Of a stretch of DNA of 64,000 nt, positions 41,649-49,503 are shown piece by piece. Source of the DNA: Actinacidiphila oryziradicis. Its GTDB lineage: Bacteria; Actinomycetota; Actinomycetes; Streptomycetales; Streptomycetaceae. The stretch covers positions 62,001 through 126,000 of the forward strand of contig NZ_SUMC01000022.1 of assembly GCF_005047355.1 (NCBI RefSeq), read 5' to 3'. The position numbers and the translations under genes were made by a program. The notes under the pieces are model-generated. The model was not told the origin of the DNA. It ran no database searches and saw only the letters and a program-made list of their open reading frames with translations. Positions within the stretch are counted from its first letter, which is position 1. Each line of letters starts with the position of its first letter.

Positions 41649-41661
41649 CCACTAGTTGTGG
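41649..41661. promoter_or_regulatory. NrdR box 1
   Basis: CCACTAGTTGTGG resembles the NrdR consensus (acaCwAtATaTwGtgt family) and is nearly palindromic. Box 2 starts exactly 31 bases later, an integral number of helical turns, which is the typical paired arrangement. Confidence 0.75.
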
Positions 41662-41678
41662 GCCACAGGATGCATCCA

Positions 41679-41693
41679 ACCACTAGATGTGGT
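41679..41693. promoter_or_regulatory. NrdR box 2
   Basis: ACCACTAGATGTGGT shares CCACTAG-TGTGG with box 1 at a 31-base offset. Together they are expected to bind NrdR and repress nrdRJ. Confidence 0.75.
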
Positions 41694-41860
41694 GGAACGC
41701 GGCCCACCTCATCCACCGCGTGTCGTGGCGTTCGAGCGGACGGGAGCCTACGCGACGCAGCGCATCGGCGCGCATCCGGGATGGGCCGCCACGGCGGTGC
41801 GACACTCCGTACGGAGCGGGTCGCCCAGCGCGATGCCGTCATTTCGGACAGCATTCAGAT

Positions 41861-41876
41861 TCGAATGCATATTCGA
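41861..41876. promoter_or_regulatory. Possible secondary LexA site
   Basis: TCGAATGCATATTCGA is a perfect 16-base palindrome with the geometry of an SOS box (six-base arms, four-base centre), but T/A replaces the C/G of the consensus CGAAC/GTTCG. It lies upstream of the lexA promoter. Confidence 0.4.
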
Positions 41877-41893
41877 TCTATACACCCAATACC

Positions 41894-41922
41894 TTGATTA
41901 CGTCAGCCAATCTGTGTAAATT
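41894..41922 (+). promoter_or_regulatory. lexA promoter
   Basis: TTGATT (41894-41899) and TAAATT (41917-41922) are separated by 17 bases, a good match to principal-sigma promoters. Transcription should start near 41929, inside the SOS box. Confidence 0.65.
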
Positions 41923-41926
41923 CACT

Positions 41927-41940
41927 CGAACGTGTGTTTG
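41927..41940. promoter_or_regulatory. LexA (SOS) box of lexA
   Basis: CGAACGTGTGTTTG fits the actinobacterial SOS box CGAACnnnnGTTyG. It begins five bases after the -10 hexamer, so LexA binding would cover the start point and give autorepression. Confidence 0.8.
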
Positions 41941-42007
41941 GCGCAACCTTTCGAAAGCAACTACCGTTGTCCTACTAGGGAGAACATCTCGAGAGGGGCC
42001 GCCGACC

Positions 42008-42778
42008 GTGACCACCACCGCAGACAGCGCCACATTGACCGCCCAGGACCACTCCCAGGACCGGCTACGCCCGATGGATGCGATGAACGACGACATGCCC
42101 AAACCCGCCCGCGCCCTTCCCGGCCGACCTCCGGGGATCCGTGCGGACAGCTCCGGACTCACCGACCGCCAGCGGCGAGTCATTGAAGTGATCCGGGATT
42201 CCGTCCAGCGCCGGGGATACCCGCCGTCCATGCGGGAGATCGGCCAGGCCGTCGGCCTGTCCAGCACATCCTCGGTCGCCCACCAGCTGATGGCCCTGGA
42301 GCGCAAGGGGTTCCTGCGCCGTGATCCGCACCGGCCCCGGGCCTACGAGGTGCGTGGTTCGGACTCGGGGCAGTCGCAGCCGACCGACACCACAGGCAAG
42401 CCCTCGGCGTCCTATGTACCGCTCGTCGGCCGGATCGCGGCGGGCGGCCCGATTCTGGCCGAGGAGTCGGTCGAGGATGTGTTCCCGCTCCCACGGCAGC
42501 TGGTCGGCGACGGCGAGCTCTTCGTGCTGAAGGTGGTCGGCGACTCAATGACCGAGGCCGCCATCGTCGACGGCGACTGGGTCACCGTCCGGCGCCAGCC
42601 AGTCGCGGAGAACGGCGACATCGTCGCCGCGATGCTCGACGGAGAAGCCACGGTCAAGCGCTTCAAGCGGGAGGACGGCCATGTGTGGCTGCTCCCCCAC
42701 AACTCCGCGTACCAGCCCATTCCCGGTGACGAGGCGACCATCCTCGGCAAGGTGGTGGCAGTGCTCCGCCGGATCTGA
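42008..42778 (+). CDS. lexA: LexA, SOS repressor
   Basis: A 256-residue LexA. The winged helix-turn-helix (LTDRQRRVIEVIRDSVQRRG, PPSMREIGQAVGLSSTSSVA) is followed by a linker and the self-cleavage domain: the Ala-Gly cleavage site is in VGRIAAGGPI, the catalytic Ser in VVGDSMTEAAI and the Lys in EATVKRFKRE. RecA-stimulated cleavage induces the DNA damage response. The GTG at 42008 gives the N-terminus VTTTADSATLTAQD usual for streptomycete LexA, with GAGAGGGG upstream. The C-terminus ends KVVAVLRRI. Confidence 0.95.
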   Translation: MTTTADSATLTAQDHSQDRLRPMDAMNDDMPKPARALPGRPPGIRADSSGLTDRQRRVIEVIRDSVQRRGYPPSMREIGQAVGLSSTSSVAHQLMALERKGFLRRDPHRPRAYEVRGSDSGQSQPTDTTGKPSASYVPLVGRIAAGGPILAEESVEDVFPLPRQLVGDGELFVLKVVGDSMTEAAIVDGDWVTVRRQPVAENGDIVAAMLDGEATVKRFKREDGHVWLLPHNSAYQPIPGDEATILGKVVAVLRRI

Positions 42779-42815
42779 CACACCGGATCTGACACACCGG
42801 GCCTGTGCCCGACCG

Positions 42816-42862
42816 GGCCCCGGTGCCTCCGCGCCACACGGTGAAGCGGAGGCACCGGGGCC
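42816..42862. terminator. Bidirectional terminator between lexA and the helicase gene
   Basis: A perfect 17-base stem (GGCCCCGGTGCCTCCGC at 42816-42832, complement at 42846-42862) with a 13-base loop lies between the convergent lexA and helicase genes, whose stops are at 42778 and 42877. Confidence 0.8.
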
Positions 42863-42876
42863 TCGTTGCGTCCGGG

Positions 42877-44940
42877 CTAGACAGGCTCGGGCTCGGATCT
42901 GGCCGAGGCGTTGGTCTCTGCCTGAGCCTCTACCTCGGATCCGGAATCGGATCCGGGCCCGGACTCGGGGCCGGCCTTGGCCACCGCATCGATGGCGGCC
43001 AAGGAGCGGCGTACCTGATTGCGATCGGTGGTGTACCAGAGGTCCGGCATGGAGGACTTCAGGAAGCTGCCATAACGGGCCGTGGCGAGCCTCGGGTCGA
43101 GGACGGCCACCACGCCGCGGTCGCCGGTGGCTCGGATAAGGCGGCCTGCGCCCTGGGCCATCAGCAACGCGGCATGAGTGGCGGCCACAGCCATGAATCC
43201 GTTGCCGCCACGGGCCTCGACGTCCTTCTGGCGGGCTGTCACCAGCGGGTCGTCGGGACGCGGGAAAGGGATCCGGTCCATGACCACCAGCTGGCAGCTC
43301 GGCCCGGGCACATCGACGCCCTGCCAGAGCGAGAGGGTGCCGAAGAGGCAGGTGCCGGGATCATCGGCGAAGCGGCGGATCAGCTCGCCGAGGGTCTCCT
43401 CGCCCTGGAGCAGGATCGGGTGGTCCATTCTGCCGCGCAGCGCCTCGGCCGCGGCTTGGGCGCCCCGCATCGAGGAGAAGAGGCCGAGGGTGCGGCCACC
43501 GGCGGCCTCGATCAGCTCGGTGAGCTCGTCAAGCATGTCCTCGCGGCCACTGTCCCGGCCCGGCTGGGAGAGGTGTCTGGCGACATAGAGGATGCCCTGT
43601 TTGCGGTAGTCAAAGGGCGAGCCGACGTCGATGCCCTTCCAGACCGCGATGTCCTCACCCTCGGTGCCCTCCGGGGCCAGGCCGATCGAGGCGGCGACTC
43701 CGTTGAAGTCCCCGCCGAGTTTGAGGGTGGCCGATGTCAGGACGACGGAGCGCTCGGTGAAGAGCTTCTCCCGAAGCAGCCCGGAGACGCTGAGTGGTGC
43801 GACGCGCAGGGAGGCGCCGAAACGATCGTGGCGTTCGCACCAGACAACGTCGTACTCGGAGCCCTCGACGATGCGTTCGGCGACGGAGTGGATGCTCTCG
43901 ACGGAGGCGAGGGCCTGCTTGCGTACGGCGTCCTCGTCCTGGACGGAGCGGTCCCGGGTCTCGCCGAGCGAGGTGATCACAAGGCGGCAGGCGTCGCGGA
44001 GCGCGGCCAGCGTATAGCCGAGGTCCTCGGGGATCTCCTCCAGGCGGCCGGGGAGGGCCAGCTCCATGAGCCGCTCGAAGCCCTCGGAAGCGCTCATCAG
44101 CGCGTCGGCGGCCTTCTCGTTGGCGAGCTTGGCGGCACGCTTGACGGCCCGGTTGACGCTGCCGGGGGTGAGTTCGCCGGTGGCGACGCCGGTGACCCGG
44201 GAGACCAGCTCATGGGCCTCGTCGACGATCAGCACCTCGTGGCTGGGGAGGACGGGGGCGCCCTCGATGGCGTCGATGGCGAGCAGTGCGTGGTTGGTGA
44301 CGACGACGTCGGCGAGCTTGGCGCGCTCTCGGGAGGCCTCGGCGAAGCACTCGGCACCGTAGGCGCATTTCGTGGCGCCCAGACACTCCCGGGAGGTGAC
44401 GGAGACCTGGGACCAAGCGCGGTCGGAGACGCCGGGGCTGAGTCCGTCGCGGTCGCCGGTCTCGGTCTCGTCGGCCCAGTCTCGCAGCCGGAGCAGGTCC
44501 TTGCCGAGCTTGCTCGTGGGGGCAGCGGCTTCGAAGGGGTCGAAGAGCCCGTCCTCCTCGTCCTGCGGGACGCCCTCATGGAGCCGGTGCAGGCAGAGGT
44601 AGTTCGAGCGGCCCTTGAGCATCGCGTACTGGGGCTCGCGGCGCAGTAGCGGGTGCAGCGCCGCGACAGTGCGCGGGAGATCGCGCTCGACGAGCTGGCG
44701 TTGGAGGGCGAGGGTCGCTGTGGCGACAACGACGCGCTCTCCATGGGCGAGCGCCGGCACCAGATAGCCGAGGGACTTTCCGGTGCCGGTGCCGGCCTGG
44801 ACCAGCAGATGCGAGCCGTCGTCCACGGCGGCTTCGACGGCTGCGGCCATGGCGGCCTGGCCGGGGCGCTCCACACCGCCGACGGCGGTTACAGCGGCGT
44901 GGAGGAGGTCGGTGAGGCTAGGCGGCGAGGTGGCAGTCAT
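42877..44940 (-). CDS. dinG: DinG/XPD-like iron-sulfur DNA helicase
   Basis: A 687-residue superfamily 2 helicase. Walker A is VQAGTGTGKSLGYL, the DEAH box is VLIVDEAHEL, and motif VI is AQGAGRLIRATGDRG. Four cysteines between motifs Ia and II (one in NYLCLHRLH, the others in ECLGATKCAYGAECF) match the Fe-S cluster of DinG/XPD-type helicases, so it likely unwinds DNA 5' to 3' and resolves R-loops or G-rich structures. It faces lexA across a terminator, though I saw no SOS box at its own start. The C-terminus is acidic (ESGPGSDSGSEVEAQAE). Confidence 0.88.
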   Translation of the reverse strand: MTATSPPSLTDLLHAAVTAVGGVERPGQAAMAAAVEAAVDDGSHLLVQAGTGTGKSLGYLVPALAHGERVVVATATLALQRQLVERDLPRTVAALHPLLRREPQYAMLKGRSNYLCLHRLHEGVPQDEEDGLFDPFEAAAPTSKLGKDLLRLRDWADETETGDRDGLSPGVSDRAWSQVSVTSRECLGATKCAYGAECFAEASRERAKLADVVVTNHALLAIDAIEGAPVLPSHEVLIVDEAHELVSRVTGVATGELTPGSVNRAVKRAAKLANEKAADALMSASEGFERLMELALPGRLEEIPEDLGYTLAALRDACRLVITSLGETRDRSVQDEDAVRKQALASVESIHSVAERIVEGSEYDVVWCERHDRFGASLRVAPLSVSGLLREKLFTERSVVLTSATLKLGGDFNGVAASIGLAPEGTEGEDIAVWKGIDVGSPFDYRKQGILYVARHLSQPGRDSGREDMLDELTELIEAAGGRTLGLFSSMRGAQAAAEALRGRMDHPILLQGEETLGELIRRFADDPGTCLFGTLSLWQGVDVPGPSCQLVVMDRIPFPRPDDPLVTARQKDVEARGGNGFMAVAATHAALLMAQGAGRLIRATGDRGVVAVLDPRLATARYGSFLKSSMPDLWYTTDRNQVRRSLAAIDAVAKAGPESGPGSDSGSEVEAQAETNASARSEPEPV

Positions 44941-44977
44941 AGGACCCCAAGCCTAAGGGGCGGCACTGACAGTGTGC

Positions 44978-46729
44978 TCACGAAGCGTGGAGGGGGTTCG
45001 CTACGGTGCCGTGTACGGCGGCGTGCGGACGCCGGGGGTGGTCGCGGTAGCCGTCGAGGTGGAGGCGGTTCCGGTTGAGGCAGAGGCGGGCGATCCGCGG
45101 GGTGAGCAGGTCGAAGGCGGCGAAGCGATCCTTGAGGCGGGGGAAGCGGCCGTGGTGCCGGAGGATCTCGCCTCGCAGGAGGGCCCAGAAGTCGTCTTCG
45201 GGGAGGCCGAGCTGCTCCTCGCAGAGCGGCGCCAGGTACCGGAAGACACCGATGAAGAGGCCGGAGTGGATGAACTGGGTGAGGAAGGCGGGGTCTTCGG
45301 TGAGCAGGACGGCCCGGACCTCGGCCGGCATGGTGTTGTGCTCGGGGAGTGGCACGGAGCTGGTGTTGACGTCATCGACGAAGTCCTTGATGGCGAGCCG
45401 GACAGGTACGTCGTGGTCGTCGAAGACGACGATGGCGTTCTCGCCGTGCGGGGAGAAAACAGTGCCGTACTGGTAGAGGAAGTGCAGCAACGGGGGGAGC
45501 AGGGCAGCGAAAAGGTGACGCAGCCAGACGCTGGGCGCGAGGCCGGACCGGTGGACCAGCTCGGCGGTGAAGGATCGTCCCTGCGGGTCGGTGTGGAGGA
45601 GGGCGGCAAGGGTGCGGGCGCGTTCGCCGGGGGCGAGCTGCGGGTCGAGGGGTTCGCGCCAGATGCAGCCGAGGAGTTCTTTGTACTGGTACGGGACGCC
45701 TGGCAGGCGGTCGTAGAGGGGGTGTTCGACAGTGACGGAGGCGACTTCGCCGAGCAGGATGACGCGGGTTTCGTCGCGGAGGAAGGGGTCGGTGTCTCTG
45801 AGGCCGTGCACCCATGCGGTGACGGCCGGCGCGGCGATGGTGCGTTCGGTGGGGAGCCCGCGCCAGACGAGGGTGTTGAGGATGGAGAGAGGCAGCTTGA
45901 CGGTGTGACCAGTGGGCTTGGTGGTGTTGACGAAGGTGCGGATGGACTGCTGGGGCAGCCGTAGATCGTGGTCAGTGGGCAGGGGGATGATGGTCTGGTC
46001 GGCCAGCTGTGGGGCGAACAGGGGGGCAATGGTCTCGTCCCACTGCCAGGGATGGACGGGGAGCCAGAGGTAGTCCGCGGGGTCGCGTCCGTGGTCGCTG
46101 ATGGTGCGGGCGAAGATTTCGCGGTCTTGGGGGGCGAGTTCTTCCGTATAGAGCCGGTCGGGGGTGTTTAACGCGGCGGTGCCCCGGTATTGGGCGAGAT
46201 CGTGGTGGACGGCGATCCAGGGCAGGCGGGCGGGGGTACGGGCTTCGGGGGCCCAGCGGCCGGCGTCGGCGGCGGAGAAGCCCAGGCGGCCTTTGTTCGC
46301 GACGAGCCAGGGGTGGCCGGTCTGGTGGCCTTCGATGTCGGCGTAGTCGAGGTCGGCGAGCTCGGCGGCGCTGATCGCCGTGGCGTCGAGCCGGAGGTCT
46401 GCGGAGAGGGTGGCGAGGAGTTCGCGGATCAGGTGGCCGGTGGTGTCGCCGGTGAGGCCGAGGACGGTGTCATGGCCGTGGGCGAGGAAGTGGAGGGGGT
46501 CCCCGCCCGGGGTGATGGTGTCGGGGTCGATGCGCCAGCTGCCGTAGCTGCCGCGGCGGGCGCGGAAGCGGTAGGTAACCACGTCGGTGAGGGGGAGGCG
46601 ATATGCGTCCGGGCCGGCCGCGGGGTCCGGCTGGGGTGCGATGACCTCTTCGTAGGCGTACTCGGCGATCATTTTGGCGAGCAGCCGGCGGGCAGCGTGC
46701 TGCCAGCGGTGGGACTGCGGCGTGGACAA
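44978..46729 (-). CDS. NRPS-independent siderophore synthetase, IucC/DesD type
   Basis: A 583-residue IucA/IucC-family ATP-dependent condensing enzyme. Family motifs include EGHQTGHPWLVANKGRLGFS (with the HP-K), WLPVHPWQW, TVKLPLSILNTLVWRG and the nucleotide-binding FSPHGENAIVVFDDHD followed by AIKDFVDDVN. The C-terminus carries an FhuF-like helical end. Such enzymes condense a carboxylate with an amine or hydroxylamine. The start is a TTG at 46727-46729 with AAGGAG upstream. It is the last gene of the four-gene siderophore operon and 24 bases after the GNAT gene. Confidence 0.88.
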   Translation of the reverse strand: MSTPQSHRWQHAARRLLAKMIAEYAYEEVIAPQPDPAAGPDAYRLPLTDVVTYRFRARRGSYGSWRIDPDTITPGGDPLHFLAHGHDTVLGLTGDTTGHLIRELLATLSADLRLDATAISAAELADLDYADIEGHQTGHPWLVANKGRLGFSAADAGRWAPEARTPARLPWIAVHHDLAQYRGTAALNTPDRLYTEELAPQDREIFARTISDHGRDPADYLWLPVHPWQWDETIAPLFAPQLADQTIIPLPTDHDLRLPQQSIRTFVNTTKPTGHTVKLPLSILNTLVWRGLPTERTIAAPAVTAWVHGLRDTDPFLRDETRVILLGEVASVTVEHPLYDRLPGVPYQYKELLGCIWREPLDPQLAPGERARTLAALLHTDPQGRSFTAELVHRSGLAPSVWLRHLFAALLPPLLHFLYQYGTVFSPHGENAIVVFDDHDVPVRLAIKDFVDDVNTSSVPLPEHNTMPAEVRAVLLTEDPAFLTQFIHSGLFIGVFRYLAPLCEEQLGLPEDDFWALLRGEILRHHGRFPRLKDRFAAFDLLTPRIARLCLNRNRLHLDGYRDHPRRPHAAVHGTVANPLHAS

Positions 46730-46752
46730 GAACGGTGCTCCTTCTACGGGGC

Positions 46753-47463
46753 CTACAGGAGATGGCGCAGTGCGCGGTCGCGGATCATGAGGGCGGCTCG
46801 CTTGCCGGGGAGCTCGACTTCGGCGGCGAACCGGTAGCCGCCGGCCAGGAAGGCCGCGATGGAGGGGGTGTTGCGCAGGTCGGGTTCGGCGATGACGCGA
46901 CCGCAGGCGGGGCGCTGGGACAGGACCTGGCCGGCGACGGCACGCAGGAGGATGCCGCCCAGGCCGCGGGCTCGGTCGGCGACACCGCCGATGAGGAGGT
47001 GGAGGCCGGTGTCATGGGGACGGGCGGGGTAGTAGCGGGCGACGGGGTCGAGGTCGGCCCGGTAGATCTCCCAGTAGCTCATCGGAACGGAGCCGAGGAC
47101 GCCCAGGCAGGGGACGCTGCGGCCGTCACCGTCGAGCTGTTCGCGCAGATGGGCCTCGGTGACCGACGGGGCGCCCGCGAGATCCCAGAATTCGGCGACA
47201 GCCGGGTCGTTCATCCAGCGTGCGATGAGCGGGAGATCACGTTCGATCCGTACGGGTACGAGCGTGAAGACACCGGCCGGGGTGGCGGCCCGGCCCCAGC
47301 CGGCGATGCCGTCGAGCAGGTCGTCCACGGGCACCGGGCCGCTGCCTCCGGCGGCCGGCTCATCGACGACGAGGGGGAGCGCTTCGGGGGGAAGCTCCAG
47401 GTCGAGGGTGTCTTCGCTGCTGGAGTCGGTACTGGAGTCGCTGCTGGAGTCGGCAGTCGGCAT
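46753..47463 (-). CDS. GNAT acyltransferase of the siderophore operon (IucB/RhbD-like)
   Basis: A 236-residue protein. The first ~45 residues are a Ser/Asp/Thr-rich, acidic tail of SSSDSST-type units; the rest is a GNAT fold of the siderophore-acyltransferase group (TLVPVRIERDLPLIARWMND, VPMSYWEIYRADLDPVARYY, GLGGILLRAVAGQVL with the acetyl-CoA loop). It would acylate a hydroxylamine or amine building block before condensation. The ATG at 47461-47463 has GAGGAGG; an in-frame GTG (47488-47490) overlapping the previous stop is an alternative. The serine tail is unusual for the family. Confidence 0.85.
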   Translation of the reverse strand: MPTADSSSDSSTDSSSEDTLDLELPPEALPLVVDEPAAGGSGPVPVDDLLDGIAGWGRAATPAGVFTLVPVRIERDLPLIARWMNDPAVAEFWDLAGAPSVTEAHLREQLDGDGRSVPCLGVLGSVPMSYWEIYRADLDPVARYYPARPHDTGLHLLIGGVADRARGLGGILLRAVAGQVLSQRPACGRVIAEPDLRNTPSIAAFLAGGYRFAAEVELPGKRAALMIRDRALRHLL

Positions 47464-47486
47464 GGCGGCTACCTCCTCTCCTGGAG

Positions 47487-49388
47487 TCACGCTGCGGTCA
47501 CGGCGAGGGGGTTGGGGATGGTGACGTACTGGGACTGGGTGTCGACGGGTCCGATGAGTTCGTCCATGCCCTGGAGCCTGGTGAGGAGGTTGGCCTTGCA
47601 GCGCAGGACGGGGGTCTCCAGAAGCCGTGCGGGGAGGGCGGAGCGTGAAGTGATGGCGGCCCGGGCCAGGAATCGGCGGAAGGCGGCGAGCAGGACGCGT
47701 TCGTCGGCGAGTCGCTGAGAGCCGAAGGCGCCGATGAGCCCCAGGACGTTGTTGATGCCCACGTAGTACGCGAGGCGTTCGTCGACGACCGCGTCGGTGA
47801 CAAAGGTGTCGCTTGCGACGCCGATGCCGGGCAGCCTGCGCTCCAGGGCGCCGCGGTGGGACTCGCGGAAGTAGTAGCCCTGGTTGTCGCGGTAGCGGCC
47901 GCCGGCCGGCCAGCCCTCGGCGTCCAGCAGGACGAGGGTGTTCTGCTGGTGTGCTTCGAGAGCGACACCGGCCTCGCCGTCGAGCCAGAGGATGGGCAGG
48001 ATGACGGCATCGAGGTAGCGCAGGAACCACTCGGCGGCCACGGCTGCCGCAGGGCGCGCGGTGCGGGCGGCGAGGCGGGTGACGAGCCGGTCCAGCCGGG
48101 AGCGCAGCTCGGTGCCGGGCGCGCCGGGCCAGGGGCGCGGGGAGGTGAGTCCGGCGACGCAGTTGACGTCGTCCGAGGGCCCGAAGGGGTTGTGGCGCAG
48201 CACGACATCGAGGCCGGGTACGGAGCGGACCGCGAGCCACGCGGGATCGCGGACGATGTCGAAGACTGGAGTGCCCCCGGACCGGGGAAAGGCCGCTTGC
48301 CACTGCTCGGCGAGGCCGCTGCGCAGCAGCCGGTGGGCCTCGACGCCCCGGTGGAGCTCCTTGCGGAGGTTCTCACGGCGCGAATTGGTGATCCGCAACG
48401 CCAGCGAGAGCTTGAGCATCGCGGATGCACCCGGCCGGTAGACGGTGCGCACGGAGGACGTGGGGTGCCAGTCGTCGCCGGCGGGGCCGAGGTCCCGCAG
48501 GATGCCCACGTCCAGGAGAGCCGCCACCTGTGGGCGGAGCCGGACGTCATTCGCCTGCCAGGGGTGCAGTGGGAGAGCCGCGTGTCCCTCCGGGAGGCGG
48601 AGGCCCAGTCCGGGTCCTGCCAGCCGGGCGAGGAGCAGGTCGGCGGGGACGGTCCGGCCGCGTTCGGTCCAGGCCGAGTCCATGGCGAGTGCGGAGCGGT
48701 CGACGGCGAACCAGTGCAGCGGGAAAGCGCCGCGCAGCTCGGGCGAGTAGACGTCGGCCTCCGCCTCGGAGAGCCCTTCACGGCCCTTGGGAGTGGGGTG
48801 CAGCGGGTGGCCGAGGAGGAGCGACTGTTCGGCATCGAGGAAGGGGTGGGTGTGCGGCGGGGCCTCGGGCCTGGCACGGCGGTCGGCGATGAAGGTCGCG
48901 GTACGTCGTACGGAGTCGGCGACCCGCGCCACGAGGTCGGGTCCGTCCGGGCCGGGATGCCTGGCTTCGGGGGGGCCGTAGGCGGCACCCGGTGTGGTTG
49001 TCGCGCTCGCCGCCGCCTCCAGGGCGATCAGTGCGGCGACGGTGACCGCGTCCGCGGGGTGGCCCGAGGGCTCGAGCACAGCCGCGCCGAAGCGGTGGTG
49101 GCCGACGGCCGACCAGTGGCGTACGGGTACCCGCAGCGTGGTTCCGGCGGCCGGGAAGAGCACGTACAGCATGCCGTCCTCAGGTGGCCCGAGGCTTGTC
49201 TCGCGCACCCAGCACCGCAGCAGGCTCTCGACTCCCGCGGCATCGGCTGCCGCGTAGGCGTCGGAGTGCTCCAGCGGATCGTCGCTGCCGTACCGCTCGC
49301 CCGCGGGCCGCGGTTGCGGCAGCGCGGGAGCCACCCTGACGGTGGCTGCGACGAGGGTGGTGGCATCCACTACGCGGCTTGCGGTCAT
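47487..49388 (-). CDS. NRPS-independent siderophore synthetase, IucA type
   Basis: A 633-residue IucA/IucC-family synthetase, distinct from the 583-aa one. Motifs: LLGHPLHPTPKGREGLS, LPLHPWQANDVRL, SSVRTVYRPGASAMLKLSLA then LRITNSRREN, and ALEAHQQNTLVLLDAEG (the ATP-site His-x-x-Asn). The two synthetases of one operon usually carry out two successive condensations onto a shared carboxylate such as citrate. The ATG at 49386-49388 has GGAG upstream; its stop overlaps the possible GTG start of the GNAT gene by GTGA. Confidence 0.88.
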   Translation of the reverse strand: MTASRVVDATTLVAATVRVAPALPQPRPAGERYGSDDPLEHSDAYAAADAAGVESLLRCWVRETSLGPPEDGMLYVLFPAAGTTLRVPVRHWSAVGHHRFGAAVLEPSGHPADAVTVAALIALEAAASATTTPGAAYGPPEARHPGPDGPDLVARVADSVRRTATFIADRRARPEAPPHTHPFLDAEQSLLLGHPLHPTPKGREGLSEAEADVYSPELRGAFPLHWFAVDRSALAMDSAWTERGRTVPADLLLARLAGPGLGLRLPEGHAALPLHPWQANDVRLRPQVAALLDVGILRDLGPAGDDWHPTSSVRTVYRPGASAMLKLSLALRITNSRRENLRKELHRGVEAHRLLRSGLAEQWQAAFPRSGGTPVFDIVRDPAWLAVRSVPGLDVVLRHNPFGPSDDVNCVAGLTSPRPWPGAPGTELRSRLDRLVTRLAARTARPAAAVAAEWFLRYLDAVILPILWLDGEAGVALEAHQQNTLVLLDAEGWPAGGRYRDNQGYYFRESHRGALERRLPGIGVASDTFVTDAVVDERLAYYVGINNVLGLIGAFGSQRLADERVLLAAFRRFLARAAITSRSALPARLLETPVLRCKANLLTRLQGMDELIGPVDTQSQYVTIPNPLAVTAA

Positions 49389-49503
49389 ACCGTTGCTCCG
49401 TGAGGGCGTGGGGGCCAGTGCCCCGGTGGTCGGGGGGTCGGGACAGCGCGGGCCCGATCGCTGCGGCCCCGGTTGCGGCTGCCCCGGCGGGTACGCGGCG
49501 AAG

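Larger units (their letters stand above)
41523..42007. other. Divergent nrdR-lexA regulatory region
   Basis: A 485-base gap with no gene. The nrdR side (41640-41700) carries two NrdR boxes; the lexA side (41850-41960) is AT-richer and carries two SOS-box-like palindromes and a good HrdB-type promoter, listed separately. The stretch 41700-41850 between them is GC-rich and featureless to me. Confidence 0.8.

Noticed and set aside
41523..42007. Cobalamin riboswitch ahead of the B12-dependent reductase operon
   Set aside because: I looked for a B12-box-like conserved core and long leader structure and saw only NrdR boxes; in streptomycetes the B12 riboswitch is known upstream of the class I nrd operon instead.
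46753..48303. Long 516-aa version of the GNAT gene
   Set aside because: The upstream 280 codons are a shadow of the IucA-type gene, Arg/Pro-rich without domain; the ATG at 47463 has a strong ribosome binding site.
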